Made by a program: the position numbers and the translations under genes. A DNA stretch of 56,217 bases from the NCBI GenBank assembly GCA_003024175.1, contig MDYQ01000179.1, positions 1-56,217 of the forward strand. Reading direction: 5' to 3'. The stretch comes from Planoprotostelium fungivorum. Taxonomy: Eukaryota > Evosea > Variosea > Cavosteliida > Cavosteliaceae. Below, in pieces: positions 21,001 to 30,831 of the stretch. The notes beneath the pieces were generated by a model. That model had not been told where the DNA came from. It saw nothing but the letters and a program-made list of their open reading frames with translations, and did not search any database. Each line of letters opens with the position of its first letter. The first letter of the stretch is position 1.

Positions 21001-23491
21001 TCATCCGCTGTCGTCCTCCATCAGTTCCCATCTTGTCACGTCAACCTCTTCACCTTCTAACGGAGAGTATCCGCTGTTGTCCTTCTCCTCTTCCGTCGCG
21101 CTCATCTTCTTCTTCGACTGAAAGATCTCGAAGGCCTTCTCTTTCGTCTGCCTCTTACAAACGATACCGCCACCGTTCCTCTCGACAACCAGCAAGTGAT
21201 AGAACTTGTCTACACCCTCTAAGAAGGAAGGCAACGCCTGTGCCTTTAAACTGTCGTGCGTCAGTGGATGGGATGTGGCGCGTTGTAGACGAACTCTTCC
21301 GGGCGAACGAGGTATTGTTTGATTTCTCTGTTGTTGGAGATGTAAGAGACTGCAAATTGGCCGGCATGGCTCTCGCTGAAGCGTAAGAGGAAGGTTCGAG
21401 GTGGATGACCTTCTAAGAGGCTGTTGGCTTCTTCCTTCTTGACGAAGCCGTAGATGTGACTGTTCATCGTGATGAGAGAGTGATGATGATGATGAGAGTG
21501 TGATGGTGAGAGTGCGAAGATGAGAGCAAGAAGACGTGATGACGGTGATGATGATGAGACAATGATTGTCATGATGAGATAGAAGGTTACCCTGCCAACC
21601 ACATTGCTCTGATGTGTTTCGTATATCGAATCATCTTCAAGACCTTCCCATACCAATCCCAGAAATTCGACTCGAAATCTCGCGACGAAATCAATTGCAC
21701 TCCATCTACAACCCGTCAACCCAAAAATCCAACAGAAACAATAAAATGAAATAAATCTCACTGTAGAATTTCGTGTGAAGCCATTGCAAGTCAGTGGATG
21801 ACAGCGGCCTCGTCGGTGTCGTCATCTCTTGCCTCGTCGATTTGATAAAGTGATATTGTGTACAATTTGCAAATCTACAACGCGTCAGATCCATTTTCCC
21901 GCGCTCTTTCACCTCGCCCACGGCACTTGCAGCTGTGACGCGTTGTAGATCGTCTTCTTCAAGAGAATTCCCGCGCATTTCGGCCACTGGCATTCGTTCG
22001 TGACCACGACGAATGGAGAAGACAAGTTGCTCTCCACTTTTTCACGCCTTCCATTAGACAGGACGACGTCCATCTCGAACCTGAGATTGGCTGGAGCTTG
22101 TTTCGTCCCAACGAGAAATTTGACGGAGAATTTAGCGGCCATGTTGTTGTGGATGTCTAACGCTTGTAGATCACCTGATGGTGTGTGAAGATTTGAAGGA
22201 GAAAAAGATCTACTTGAGAAAATTTGAAGAAAATTGGTGAAAAAATCGTGACGAAATGAGGGTGAGTGAAAATTGGCAAAAAAAATGGCGGGGTAGATTC
22301 TCACCCTCTATCGGCTTCTTTTGTTCTTGTATAGGATCACAGACAATGGAGGCCTGCACTGGTCCCATCTTTGTGAAATTGGACAGATTCGTGGGCACCA
22401 ACAGCTTCACGTGTACCTCTTCCTCCTTCTTCTGACTCACGACCAACGGAAACGATTGTCTCGTGATCATGAGATACATGAGACTGTCTACATTGAGAAC
22501 GAGTCATCGATCGTATAGATGTGAGCGTCATCGTGATGATTGTGATGGATGTGATCGATGATGAGATGATCTCACCTGGATGGACCTCTATTTCGTCCTT
22601 GTAAAGAGTCCAATTCGTTTACGAGTAATTGTAATTGTTTCTGTTGGATCTGTAACATGTCCATCGTGTTCATCAGTTGATGTAGATCTGATGGTTCTAA
22701 CATTTCACTGTCGTGAGCCTGCATCGTGTCATCGATTGAAGGTGATGATGGTGTCACCTGTTGAAGATCGTTGATGTCATGTTGAATGAGCCTCTCCATC
22801 TCGACCTCTCGATTGACCATTCGCATGCATTCCTCCTCCTAGAGTCTTCTCAATATCTGGGACGAAAAATATGGGACTCACCTTGCCCATTGGGGCAGCC
22901 AACAGATCTCTCTGTTCTTTAAAGAGTTGGTCGAGGGTATTGAGATTATCCAAGCAACGATAATGTAATGCCTGCAGTTTCTGTACCGCCGTCGATATCG
23001 ATACCTGTGAAGGTTTGAGTGTGTGTGTGCTGGAGGAAATCTCACGACGATGGGTATGTGTGATTTGACCTCCTCGGCCTCACCAAAGAATTGAGTGACG
23101 GGTGTGTTACCAGTCGTCAGAACTGGATACTCCATTGCTAACTCTGTCGTTCTTCAGTCATCATCCGAAGAACCATATCCGATGTCAAGTTACGGAAGAG
23201 AAGGAGAAAGACACTCGTAATCTCTGTAGGAAGAGAGAATGTTCCGCTTCATCCAGATGATAAGTCTTCTATCAGACACCCACCATCTCTTTCCATGGGA
23301 CGAAGTTGTTGATCGTAAGGGTCGTGCCTCATAGTATGCTCGAAGGTTGTCAACAGCGGCCCGGAATCACTATTGAACGACGCGTCTATGAAATTGAAAT
23401 TGTTCAGCAGTTTCTGTTCTAGTTCGTAAAACTCTTGTTTCTCGTCGATGGTGTAGTCTTCCATGACATTGGTAGGAAGATGTGGGTCCAT
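21001..23491 (-). CDS. STAT-family transcription factor with SH2 domain
   Basis: Signal transducer and activator of transcription: after tyrosine phosphorylation such proteins dimerise by SH2-phosphotyrosine contact and enter the nucleus. The model starts MDPHLPTNVMEDYTIDEKQE. A helical region follows (KLQALHYRCLDNLNTLDQLF, EEECMRMVNREVEMERLIQH, LQIQQKQLQLLVNELDSLQG), then the DNA-binding region (EVHVKLLVPTNLSNFTKMGP, KFSVKFLVGTKQAPANLRFE, EKVESNLSSPFVVVTNECQW). The SH2 domain reads IYGFVKKEEANSLLEGHPPR then TFLLRFSESHAGQFAVSYIS; the Arg that binds phosphate is present. Just before the stop lies DNSGYSPLEGEE, the best candidate for the activating Tyr. Several introns end gttgtag. Its presence supports an amoebozoan or animal-lineage host. 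Upstream 5' sequence to 23656 is open but lacks a better start. Confidence 0.85.
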
Positions 23492-23855
23492 GATGGTGGC
23501 GCGAAAAAAACTCCGAAAATCAGACCCATGCAAAATGAACGTTGTAGATGCTTCCTGGAATCTGAGATGAAGAGCTCTGAAGAAGTACTTCAAGCATTCA
23601 GAATGTGACGTGCATACGTTCTGATCGTGTGTGTTGTCAAACAAAGTTTTTCTCACCTGTGAATGACCATCGATGGCACTCGTCTGTATCCTCTACGCAT
23701 ATGTGTGTGATAGATATTGATACAAAACGAAAATCTAAAGCCACAAAACGAACATTTATGATTTCGTCCTCGGAAGAATTTGCCGAACATTTTCCCGAAC
23801 AGTACCCCACAATCTGATCAGCCTATCCATCTAGTTGCATTCTATAACAATCCAT
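23492..23855. other. Intergenic, STAT 5' region to right-arm edge
   Basis: Contains the STAT promoter and probable 5' UTR. Small plus-strand open stretches (for example 23605-23817) show no motif. The inverted duplication begins at about 23856 with tgaccagaac. Confidence 0.4.
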
Positions 23856-23917
23856 TGACCAGAACATCTTCTCGGCTTTATAAGCTTAGATCAAGTGTAG
23901 TATCTGTTCTATATCAG

Positions 23918-24112
23918 TTAGTCGCTGATATCTCTGGCAACGCCCAGAGTACCGACTAAGTGTATTTTTCTGTCGGGCAGGAGGGCAAACACTGGAGCTT
24001 GCGAAGGTGCCTCTTGCAAGGATGAGATCAGCATAGCACTGAGCTGAGTATCGTCCACCGTTTCTACAATACAAAAGATCAAACCAAGTTGTACATCAGA
24101 CTGCGAATGCAT
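23918..24112 (-). CDS. Short conserved reading frame in right arm, 64 codons
   Basis: Begins MHSQSDVQLGLIFCIVETVD and ends LLPDRKIHLVGTLGVARDIS-D. The left arm keeps the C-terminal 45 residues with one conservative change but has lost the ATG and the frame. Immediately upstream in this arm lies another open stretch (SQGAAKAATMDWIPTAHEAE, then IWLTLSDRDFI) that may be an earlier exon of the same gene. No family recognised. The stronger copy is here, but expression is unproven and it may be a gene fragment. Confidence 0.3.
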   Translation of the reverse strand: MHSQSDVQLGLIFCIVETVDDTQLSAMLISSLQEAPSQAPVFALLPDRKIHLVGTLGVARDISD

Positions 24113-24459
24113 GTCAATGGTGGCGACGTGATGAAGTCACGATCAGACAATGTGAGCCAGATGTTCAATTCTGCTTCATGTGCGGTCGGTATCCAATCCA
24201 TAGTGGCCGCCTTCGCTGCTCCCTGGCTTGCTGTGAGAGCTCTGACACCAGCAGCGAGGGCTTTCTCTTGTCATCGATCGTTGTGAGATGACGTCGTCTT
24301 TCTTCAAACTTTCGGTCTCCAACACAAAACGAGAGCATCAACAATTGCACCGCAGCCTCATAGGAAACAGTTAGACACAATCAATACGGAACAACCTTTT
24401 ACAAGAGGATTTATTTACATTTCGGTTCCAAGTCCAACATGTATCAGGTACCTGTACTC

Positions 24460-25003
24460 ATGAGTTCGTGTACATGCATTCGTGTGAATGTATAAAGAAT
24501 GAATCTTCAGAGAGCTGTTCTGCTCGGTCAGTCATCACTTTTCAGTTTGGGGCGACACAAGATGGTCATCAGGAAATGATAAGAAGGATAAAGAGATTGA
24601 GGAGAGAACTCACCATCGTTGGAGTTGCGAGGGTTCCTCTCGATGGAAGATGAGATCTAAAAGACGATTAGGAATGAAGGGGGAAATGATTTGGAATGAT
24701 GCAAGATCGTGATCATTTAGTCCAGGTGACTTCATAGGAAATCAGATGTCTCTATCTACTATATTTTTTATGGATATAATCATGTGAAGGCAGGATGTGT
24801 GATGTATGATTCCTCACCCATCGAGAGAAACCGAGGAGAAGCTAGCCAGAAAGGGAGAACCTGATAGAGGATCAGAAGAGGATCTCAGAATAGAATCTAT
24901 TCTATATGTGACTGTCAGCAAATCAATTTTTTCATGTGTTATCAAACTAGAAGTGTCAGAATTAGATTAGATAGCATCCTATGTAGAGAATGGAAGAGTG
25001 TGT
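24460..25003. repeat. Identical tract, right-arm copy
   Basis: Reverse complement of 5202-5745 with no difference seen and equal length (544 bp). Bounded by the first mismatches at 24459 and 25004. See the left-arm entry for landmarks. Confidence 0.75.
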
Positions 25004-25277
25004 GTCCAGTTTACCTCCTGTTGTCTGCCTCGGTTGTGATCTGAGAAGAGCGGAAGAAGTTCGGATCTGGGATATCTTACCAAAGATGTCGCATCTCATC
25101 GATCTACAACGCTGATTTCATTTCTCGTCTTATCCACACGAGAAGACATGATGATCTTCGATCGGAGCTGCAATTCCTTGTTGATTCTTCTGTTCAACAT
25201 AAGAGAAAGAAAGGATTACGCGTTCGTGAGGAAATAAAGGAGGACTCTCATCATGCATCTATTGTTCGTCTTTATCT

Positions 25278-26362
25278 TCACAGAGTCAAGTAAAAGGCCA
25301 TGGCCATCGTAACTGCCACATTCCAGCCCACAGACTTGTCCCTCGCGTTCGAAGTATCATTGCTGGCGTTGCTGTTTGCGTTCGTACCGTTCACGGTGGA
25401 GTTTGATGTCACTGTGACAGTTGCATCCACGGCAGTCACACCGATCGCCTCAGACGATCCCACAGTGCCTCCGTTGCCTCCTGTAGGTCCTTGACTTCCT
25501 CCATTACCTCCGGTTGGACCTCCAGCAGATGAGAGGCTGTTGCCACCGCCCTGAGAAGAGTCCGATCCACCGTCGGCCGTGCTCGAGATGGACAGAGAAG
25601 TGTTGACACCGATCGATATCCTCGCCACTATGCCTTCGGACACGTTCGTACCGATCAGTTGATACGGTAAGATGGCGTGAGCTCCCGATGCCTCGTAGAT
25701 GTTGTCGTCATCGATGTCAGTCATCGAGTTGGTGTTCGAATTGTATGGTGCCAGCTGAGCGATCTCGTCTACGAGGGCATCAGTGAAGAAGAGCTGCCCG
25801 ACGTGAGCCACACTGCCTCCAGTGTAGTAGCCGGTCGAGTTGACTGTGCCGTTGTAGTGCACCTTCACGTGGATGTGGGTCACACGGCCTGTGTACCAGC
25901 CGGGGAAGATGGTGAAGAAGGTGACGCCACCCGTGGCATTGACGGGATAGATGCCTCTGAGGAAGGTCGAGTTGGTCGTAGAGGGGTTCGTGTTCGAGTT
26001 GAAGGCAGAGTAGATGCCGCGGGCGCTGCAGTGCCAGATCTCGACGGCCGCGTTAGTCAGTGCATCGCAGGAGGTGACGTCGGTCACATCGATCTCTAGA
26101 CGAAGAGGCACTCCGGTCTGTGTCTCTCTGTTGGAAGGTGAGTCGTGATCGATAGGAGACGAAGTCGTGTCGTCACTCACGTGATGTTGTCACGAACGAT
26201 GGAATGGATGTAGTACGGTCCTTCTGTCACATCTGCGAAAAGCTCGCACGAGTCTTCGGCTCTCTTGCCGCAGAAGCCTCTCTTGTTGACTAAGTCTGGG
26301 TTGAACTGGTGCGAGCTCACGAGCACAAAGAGGAGGATGCTTAAGACGATCTGCTGTTTCAT
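25278..26362 (-). CDS. Secreted intradiol ring-cleavage dioxygenase-like protein, copy B
   Basis: Paralogue of the gene at 3836-4923, in opposite orientation, with the same signal peptide (MKQQIVLSILLFVLVSS), the same single intron and the same iron ligands (RGIYSAF; FPGWYTGRVTHIHVKVH). Only a handful of residues differ through the catalytic part and linker (for example Ala to Val in the signal peptide, Ile to Val in TDVTS, Thr-Leu to Asn-Ser in APYNSN). The last 16 residues are different in sequence yet still hydrophobic (NVAVTMAMAFYLTL), which keeps a possible GPI-anchor signal. Both copies look intact, so both may be expressed. Confidence 0.85.
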
Positions 26363-26561
26363 TCTGTCTTGTTTGTTGTTTATGTCGATTGAGTGGACCT
26401 TGGCTCTGTGTACCCCGACAAGCCCCGGCTCAAACAAATATCGAGCGGAAGATTTACAAGAACGGCAACAGGCCCGATCAGCGGACGGAAGACTTCAAAG
26501 AAACGCCTGAGATGGAGTTGATGGACTGAGGTCTCGATCTCAGGGTTTATAATTCTCCGGT

Positions 26562-26877
26562 TTCCTCTATGTAATGATGATGTAATGGGATGACGTTGGC
26601 TTTACATATAGAATGGATTGAGCTACCACATCATTTAAACCTTTACCTAGGATGGACCTTCCTCCCTGAGATCTCATTTCCAAAAAACACCGGATCACTC
26701 GTCACCCACCAGCTCATCTAATCGATGGACACTATCCTCCACACCTACCGTTGGTCGCAGAGTACACCTGGAGTCGTACGATGAAGAATCAAAAAGAATA
26801 AAAGGTTGAGAAACAGTTGGGAATTTTCTATTGCGATCATCAAGATCATCTGCATCAACAAAAGCATCGACGAAGAA
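26562..26877. other. Intergenic, eIF3L promoter region
   Basis: Single-copy DNA just outside the right arm. It separates the divergent dioxygenase copy B and eIF3L. No coding signal; poly-purine aatcaaaaagaataaaagg near 26785 precedes the eIF3L start. Confidence 0.4.
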
Positions 26878-29331
26878 ATGGAGTATGAAGAAGGATTAGA
26901 AGGAGACATCGTCCCTGATATCTCTTTCCCTCAACCTACCAGTGGTTTTGTCTTTGAGGATGAAGACGAGGAAAATGAAGAGATCATCGACGACGAGGAG
27001 GTAGAGCCATCTAACGAGTTCTATTCCAAGAGACAAGAGTCATCCGTCGATAACCGTGGCAGACAACACGGAAACAAGAAGGGTGAGGCCGACCATCTTC
27101 ATTTTCAACATCATCTCCCTTTTCTTTCTCCTATACTCGTCCATCTCTCATTTGGAAGACATATTCTCAATCTTCGTCAGGATCTCAGCCCAGACAGAAC
27201 AAGCAGTTCTCAGGAAGCATCCCCGAGCTCGTCAAGCAGTTCGTCACCTATTTCCACCGTTACATCCAAGAGAGAAATGTGGCCGAGATCCAGTCCATGT
27301 ACGAGAACAGCTGGAACAAGCTCACCGAAAAGTTTTTCTTCAACTCTCCTTGGCCATCCGCTGACCTCATTGCCCCCCTGGTCGAAAATGGTGAGATCAC
27401 ATCTCGTGGGGTCACATCAAGATTGACGGGCAACAGATCGAGTCTTCTTGATGTTATACAATGAGATGTACTACAGACACATCTACGGAAAGATGTCACC
27501 CACTCAAGAACAGAGGTTCGCTTCGTTCAAGAACTACTGCGACTTCTTTGAATTCCTCCTGCGTGAGTGATCCTATGACTCCATCTCATCCTCATATGGC
27601 ATGATGTCGCTGACAGAATCGATAGACAGCAACGCTGACCTCCCCCTGGAGCTGCCGAAGCAGTGGCTGTGGGACATCATCAACGAATTCATCTACCAGT
27701 TCCAGTCTTTCGCCGCATACAGCTCCCAATTGAAGAACAAGAGCGAAGAGGAGCTCAACAACCTCAAGGCCAACCCTCAGGTATCATCATCACATCCATC
27801 ATCCGATATCGTGTCATCTCGTCTACAACGACTCTCATTTATTTCCCCTTTTCGCACGTCATCACTTCTCACCTCTCATCATCAGATCTGGAGCGCTTCC
27901 GTCGTCATCCGTTACCTCGACTCCATCATCAAAAAGTCCAACATCGTCGCCCTCCTCGAGGAACAGAACAGCCACAACGTCCAGAAGGGTGTAGAGTCTT
28001 CAAACATGGGCACCCACACTCTCTTCTCTCAGCTCGGTTACTTCTCCATCATCGGTCTGTTGAGAATCCACGTCATGCTGGCCGATTACCACTCTGCCCT
28101 GAAGACAGTAGCTCCCATTCAACTCTTCACGAAGGGAATGTTCACGCTGGTGTCGGCCTGTTACATCTCGTTGTACTACCACGTTGGATACGTTTACATG
28201 GTCACGAGGAGATTTGTAGATGCCATCAAGGTCTTCACGGCCATCTTGTTGTTCATCAACCGCACGAGACAGTACCACACCAGGTGAATCTCTCATCCTC
28301 TTTGACATCACGATCTCCATCATCATCCATCATGATCATGATCCATCACATTGATCATCGATCACCATCATCGATCACCATACGATCGAGTGTGTCTTCT
28401 GATCTCTCCTTCAGATCTTACCAATACGACGAGATCGTGAAGAAGAACGAGAAGATGTTCTCCCTCCTGGCCATCTGTCTCTCCATCTGCCCCCAGAGAG
28501 TGGAAGAGAACATCCACACCATGCTCAGAGACAAGTTCAGCGACAAGATGCAGCGCATACAGAAGGGGTGAGATCTACAACGAGGCAGACCAAACGATTG
28601 AGACTCGTACAGAGAGGAGGGTGTCATCGAGGAGCTCTTCCTGGCCGGATGTCCCAAATTTGTGAGCCCCTGCACGCCAAACTACAACGCGCCAGAGGCC
28701 GACAACAAGGCCGGACATTTCTCCGGAACCGTGAGTGACCGAGATGTTTTATCCTCTTTTATTCTTTTTTTATTCTCTCTTATTCTTTTTTATTCTCTTT
28801 TATTCTTTTTTATTTCCTTTTATTCTCTCTTATTCACGTCGACGCAGGAGATTTCGAGAGTTCAAGTGAAGGTGTTTGTCAACGAGGTCATGCAACAGAC
28901 GTTGCTGCCCAACATTCGCAGCTTCCTCAAATTGTACTCCACAATTGGCCTCAGCAAGCTCGCTGGATTCCTCGAAGTGGACCAAGAGACCCTCAGGTGA
29001 CAAACTACAACGAGCCACGGAAAACTGACTCGTTGTAGAGAGCAGTTGATCTGCTACAAGCACAAGTGCAGGACACTCGTGTACAACGGAGGCGCACCTG
29101 CCAGCGGCGAGAAGGCTTCTTCTTCTGACATCGACTTCTTTGTGGACGGCGTGAGTGCATCTTCTCATCCGGCATCAAACATCACGTGATGGACATGGAC
29201 TGATGGAAGGACAGGACATGATCCACATCATCGACTCAAAGACCCAGCGTCGCTACTCTGAGTTCTTCCTGAGACACATCAACAAGTTTGATGAGATCAT
29301 CTCGGACTTGGAGAAGACTGGAAGAGTCTAA
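26878..29331 (+). CDS. EIF3L: Translation initiation factor eIF3 subunit L
   Basis: PCI-domain subunit of the eIF3 complex, which helps recruit the 43S pre-initiation complex to mRNA. Start MEYEEGLEGDIVPDISFPQP is followed by an acidic N-terminus and, after a 101-nt intron, by family motifs: VKQFVTYFHRYIQERNVAEI, MYENSWNKLTEKFFFNSPWP, VFLMLYNEMYYRHIYGKMSP, LFSQLGYFSIIGLLRIHVML, SYQYDEIVKKNEKMFSLLAI, VNEVMQQTLLPNIRSFLKLY and IGLSKLAGFLEVDQETLR. The end reads HIIDSKTQRRYSEFFLRHIN then LEKTGRV-stop. About nine introns, one (near 28733-28847) rich in tttattctt and another ending in a palindrome at the 3' splice site. Length near 560 residues, as expected. Housekeeping gene, call firm. aataaa lies 12 bp past the stop. 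Confidence 0.93.
29005..29038. repeat. Intronic hairpin ending exactly at a 3' splice site
   Basis: Within an eIF3L intron: left arm ctacaacgagcca, right arm tgactcgttgtag, pairing with one mismatch across an 8-nt loop. The final AG of the right arm is the splice acceptor (next codons continue LREQLICY). A near-copy lies at 55309-55335 in an unrelated gene. Confidence 0.7.
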
Positions 29332-29423
29332 GTTTCCTCTCAATAAATGAAACTCTTTATCTCGAAATCCTCTCGCGTGGTGTCTGGTGTTGTCTGATGT
29401 GACAAAGATCAGCTATTCTACTT

Positions 29424-29781
29424 CTATACAACGGTCTCTTCGATTCGGGGCGGTGATGGAATGTCTTCTCCCTTTCTAAATTGTGTCCTGTGTGACATCA
29501 GAATCAGTCACCATGATCTCATTTTAGATGATGCACCTGGCTCTACGATTTTGGAACCAGATTCTGATTGCCCTCTCTGTGATACCCAGAAGGTCAGATA
29601 GTTCCCTCCTTCGCTGGTTACTGAGATACGGCTTCAGCTCATACTCCCGTATCAGTGTCCTCTTCTGTTCCTGGCTATAGCTAACTCTCGCTTCTGTTCT
29701 CGTCAGACGACATATAGCGCAATACCGCAGCACCGTGTCTTCTATCTTGTCTAACGTGCTTGTTGTTGAATGAGAAGACAT
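29424..29781 (-). CDS. Small homeodomain protein
   Basis: DNA-binding protein of about 106 residues, nearly all homeodomain. Start MSSHSTTSTLDKIEDTV; the homeodomain runs from SYSQEQKRTLIREYELKPYL to the recognition helix ITERAIRIWFQNRRAR. WFQNRRAR carries the invariant Trp, Phe, Asn and Arg residues. One intron of about 49 nt (gtgcatc...cacacag) directly follows the domain and leads to a short tail (QFRKGEDIPSPPRIEETVV). The domain between YELKPYLS and LSDLLG has normal spacing, not the TALE three-residue insertion. An upstream exon between 29782 and 30352 cannot be excluded. Convergent with eIF3L, stops about 90 bp apart. Confidence 0.8.
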
Positions 29782-30831
29782 TAGACCCCAAGATCATCGT
29801 CGTCTCGTGTGGAACGTCCCTGGAGATGATGTCTCTGATGTTCATCTTGATGTCCAATTGACGCCTTGACTGTACTCGACTTACTCCCCGGGTGGATTGG
29901 ATTCCGGCTCCTACGTTAACCCTACCGCAACCGCCTCGATGAAACCGTGATGGACAAATTTGATATCTGTAACTTGATGAAATGCTTTGCAGTATAACGA
30001 AGGTATAACCAATAATCAGCGTGACCACTTCCACAAAAGTGTCTCACATGATTCGATATGGAAGCGAAAATAGTCAGCAGCTCCACCCTTCATCTCAGCA
30101 AGCGTACGCCACTTCATTTCTGTCGTATTTACTCAGTAAATCTTGCGGATAACTCCACATCACATGATCGAACAGGAGATCTCCCTTCTTGGTGATGAAT
30201 GATTGGTACTGACGTTCTATCGATATGCACGTGTGGGATGGAGACGAGTCTAGGCAGCCGTCGCACGTTTCAAGATATCCGTCACGACTCGCACGGAAAC
30301 GCAAGTTGAGGCGAACGCATAGATAGAGAGTCGGCCACATCACTGAAAGCATCTCCGTCCAATGATCTCATCATCATTTCGACCCCAAGAGTGGAGCAAC
30401 AGCAACCGCGAAAGTCATCTCAAACTCCGCTGCCACATGAAACTCCCGTCTCACGTTTCACTCCCCCTCTTTAGACATCGAACGCCGGTGCGACCTCTTC
30501 GATTGTCCTGGGGATGCGCTCGGATGGTGTATGTCTTCCTTGTTTCTTCCCTTCTTCTTTGTAACACAGTTCCAAGGAAATCCTGACGCTGCCGCCTCTC
30601 AGGAAAGTCCAGAAAGCTGAGAGCGGTTGCGTTTATTACCGCGAGATGTCTCGTTAAGTTCGGAGAATAAGAATATCCCTGAAACAACGGTACGGTTATA
30701 TTCGCGCTTCGCAAGAGCACACAGCCATCCATCTGTAGGGCGATATAGAGGTGAGGACCTATTGGATGAGTCGTCGCTCGGAGAGCTCGCTATCAATGAC
30801 CGCGGGGCTGATCGATGTATGCAGTTAAAAG
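29782..30831. other. Long stretch without a confident gene
   Basis: Holds 5' sequence of the homeodomain gene and the promoter of the glycosyltransferase-like gene. A minus-strand open frame at 30095-30352 (MLSVMWPTLYLCVRLNLRFR..., with FRASRDGYLETCDGCLD) has an ATG and a donor-like gtggcg, so it could be an exon of an unrecognised gene. Another minus-strand frame at 29681-30034 and frames on both strands at 30451-30840 show no motif. GC content is slightly higher and the usual short-intron signals are weak. No RNA gene recognised. Confidence 0.35.

Larger units (their letters stand above)
23856..26561 (-). repeat. Right arm of the inverted duplication
   Basis: Reverse-complement partner of 3637-6570 with the same gene order read outward: decayed or short reading frame, 544-bp identical tract, then the dioxygenase gene and its promoter. 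It lacks about 250 bp present in the left arm near 6050-6290. Divergence is uneven: zero in the identical tract, low in the catalytic coding region, higher in the short reading frame and 3' flank. Confidence 0.9.

Noticed and set aside
3637-26561. The whole inverted-repeat unit as one giant transposon with 2.7-kb terminal inverted repeats
   Set aside because: The enclosed genes are ordinary single-copy host genes, no transposase or integrase was found, and no target-site duplication is visible outside the arms.
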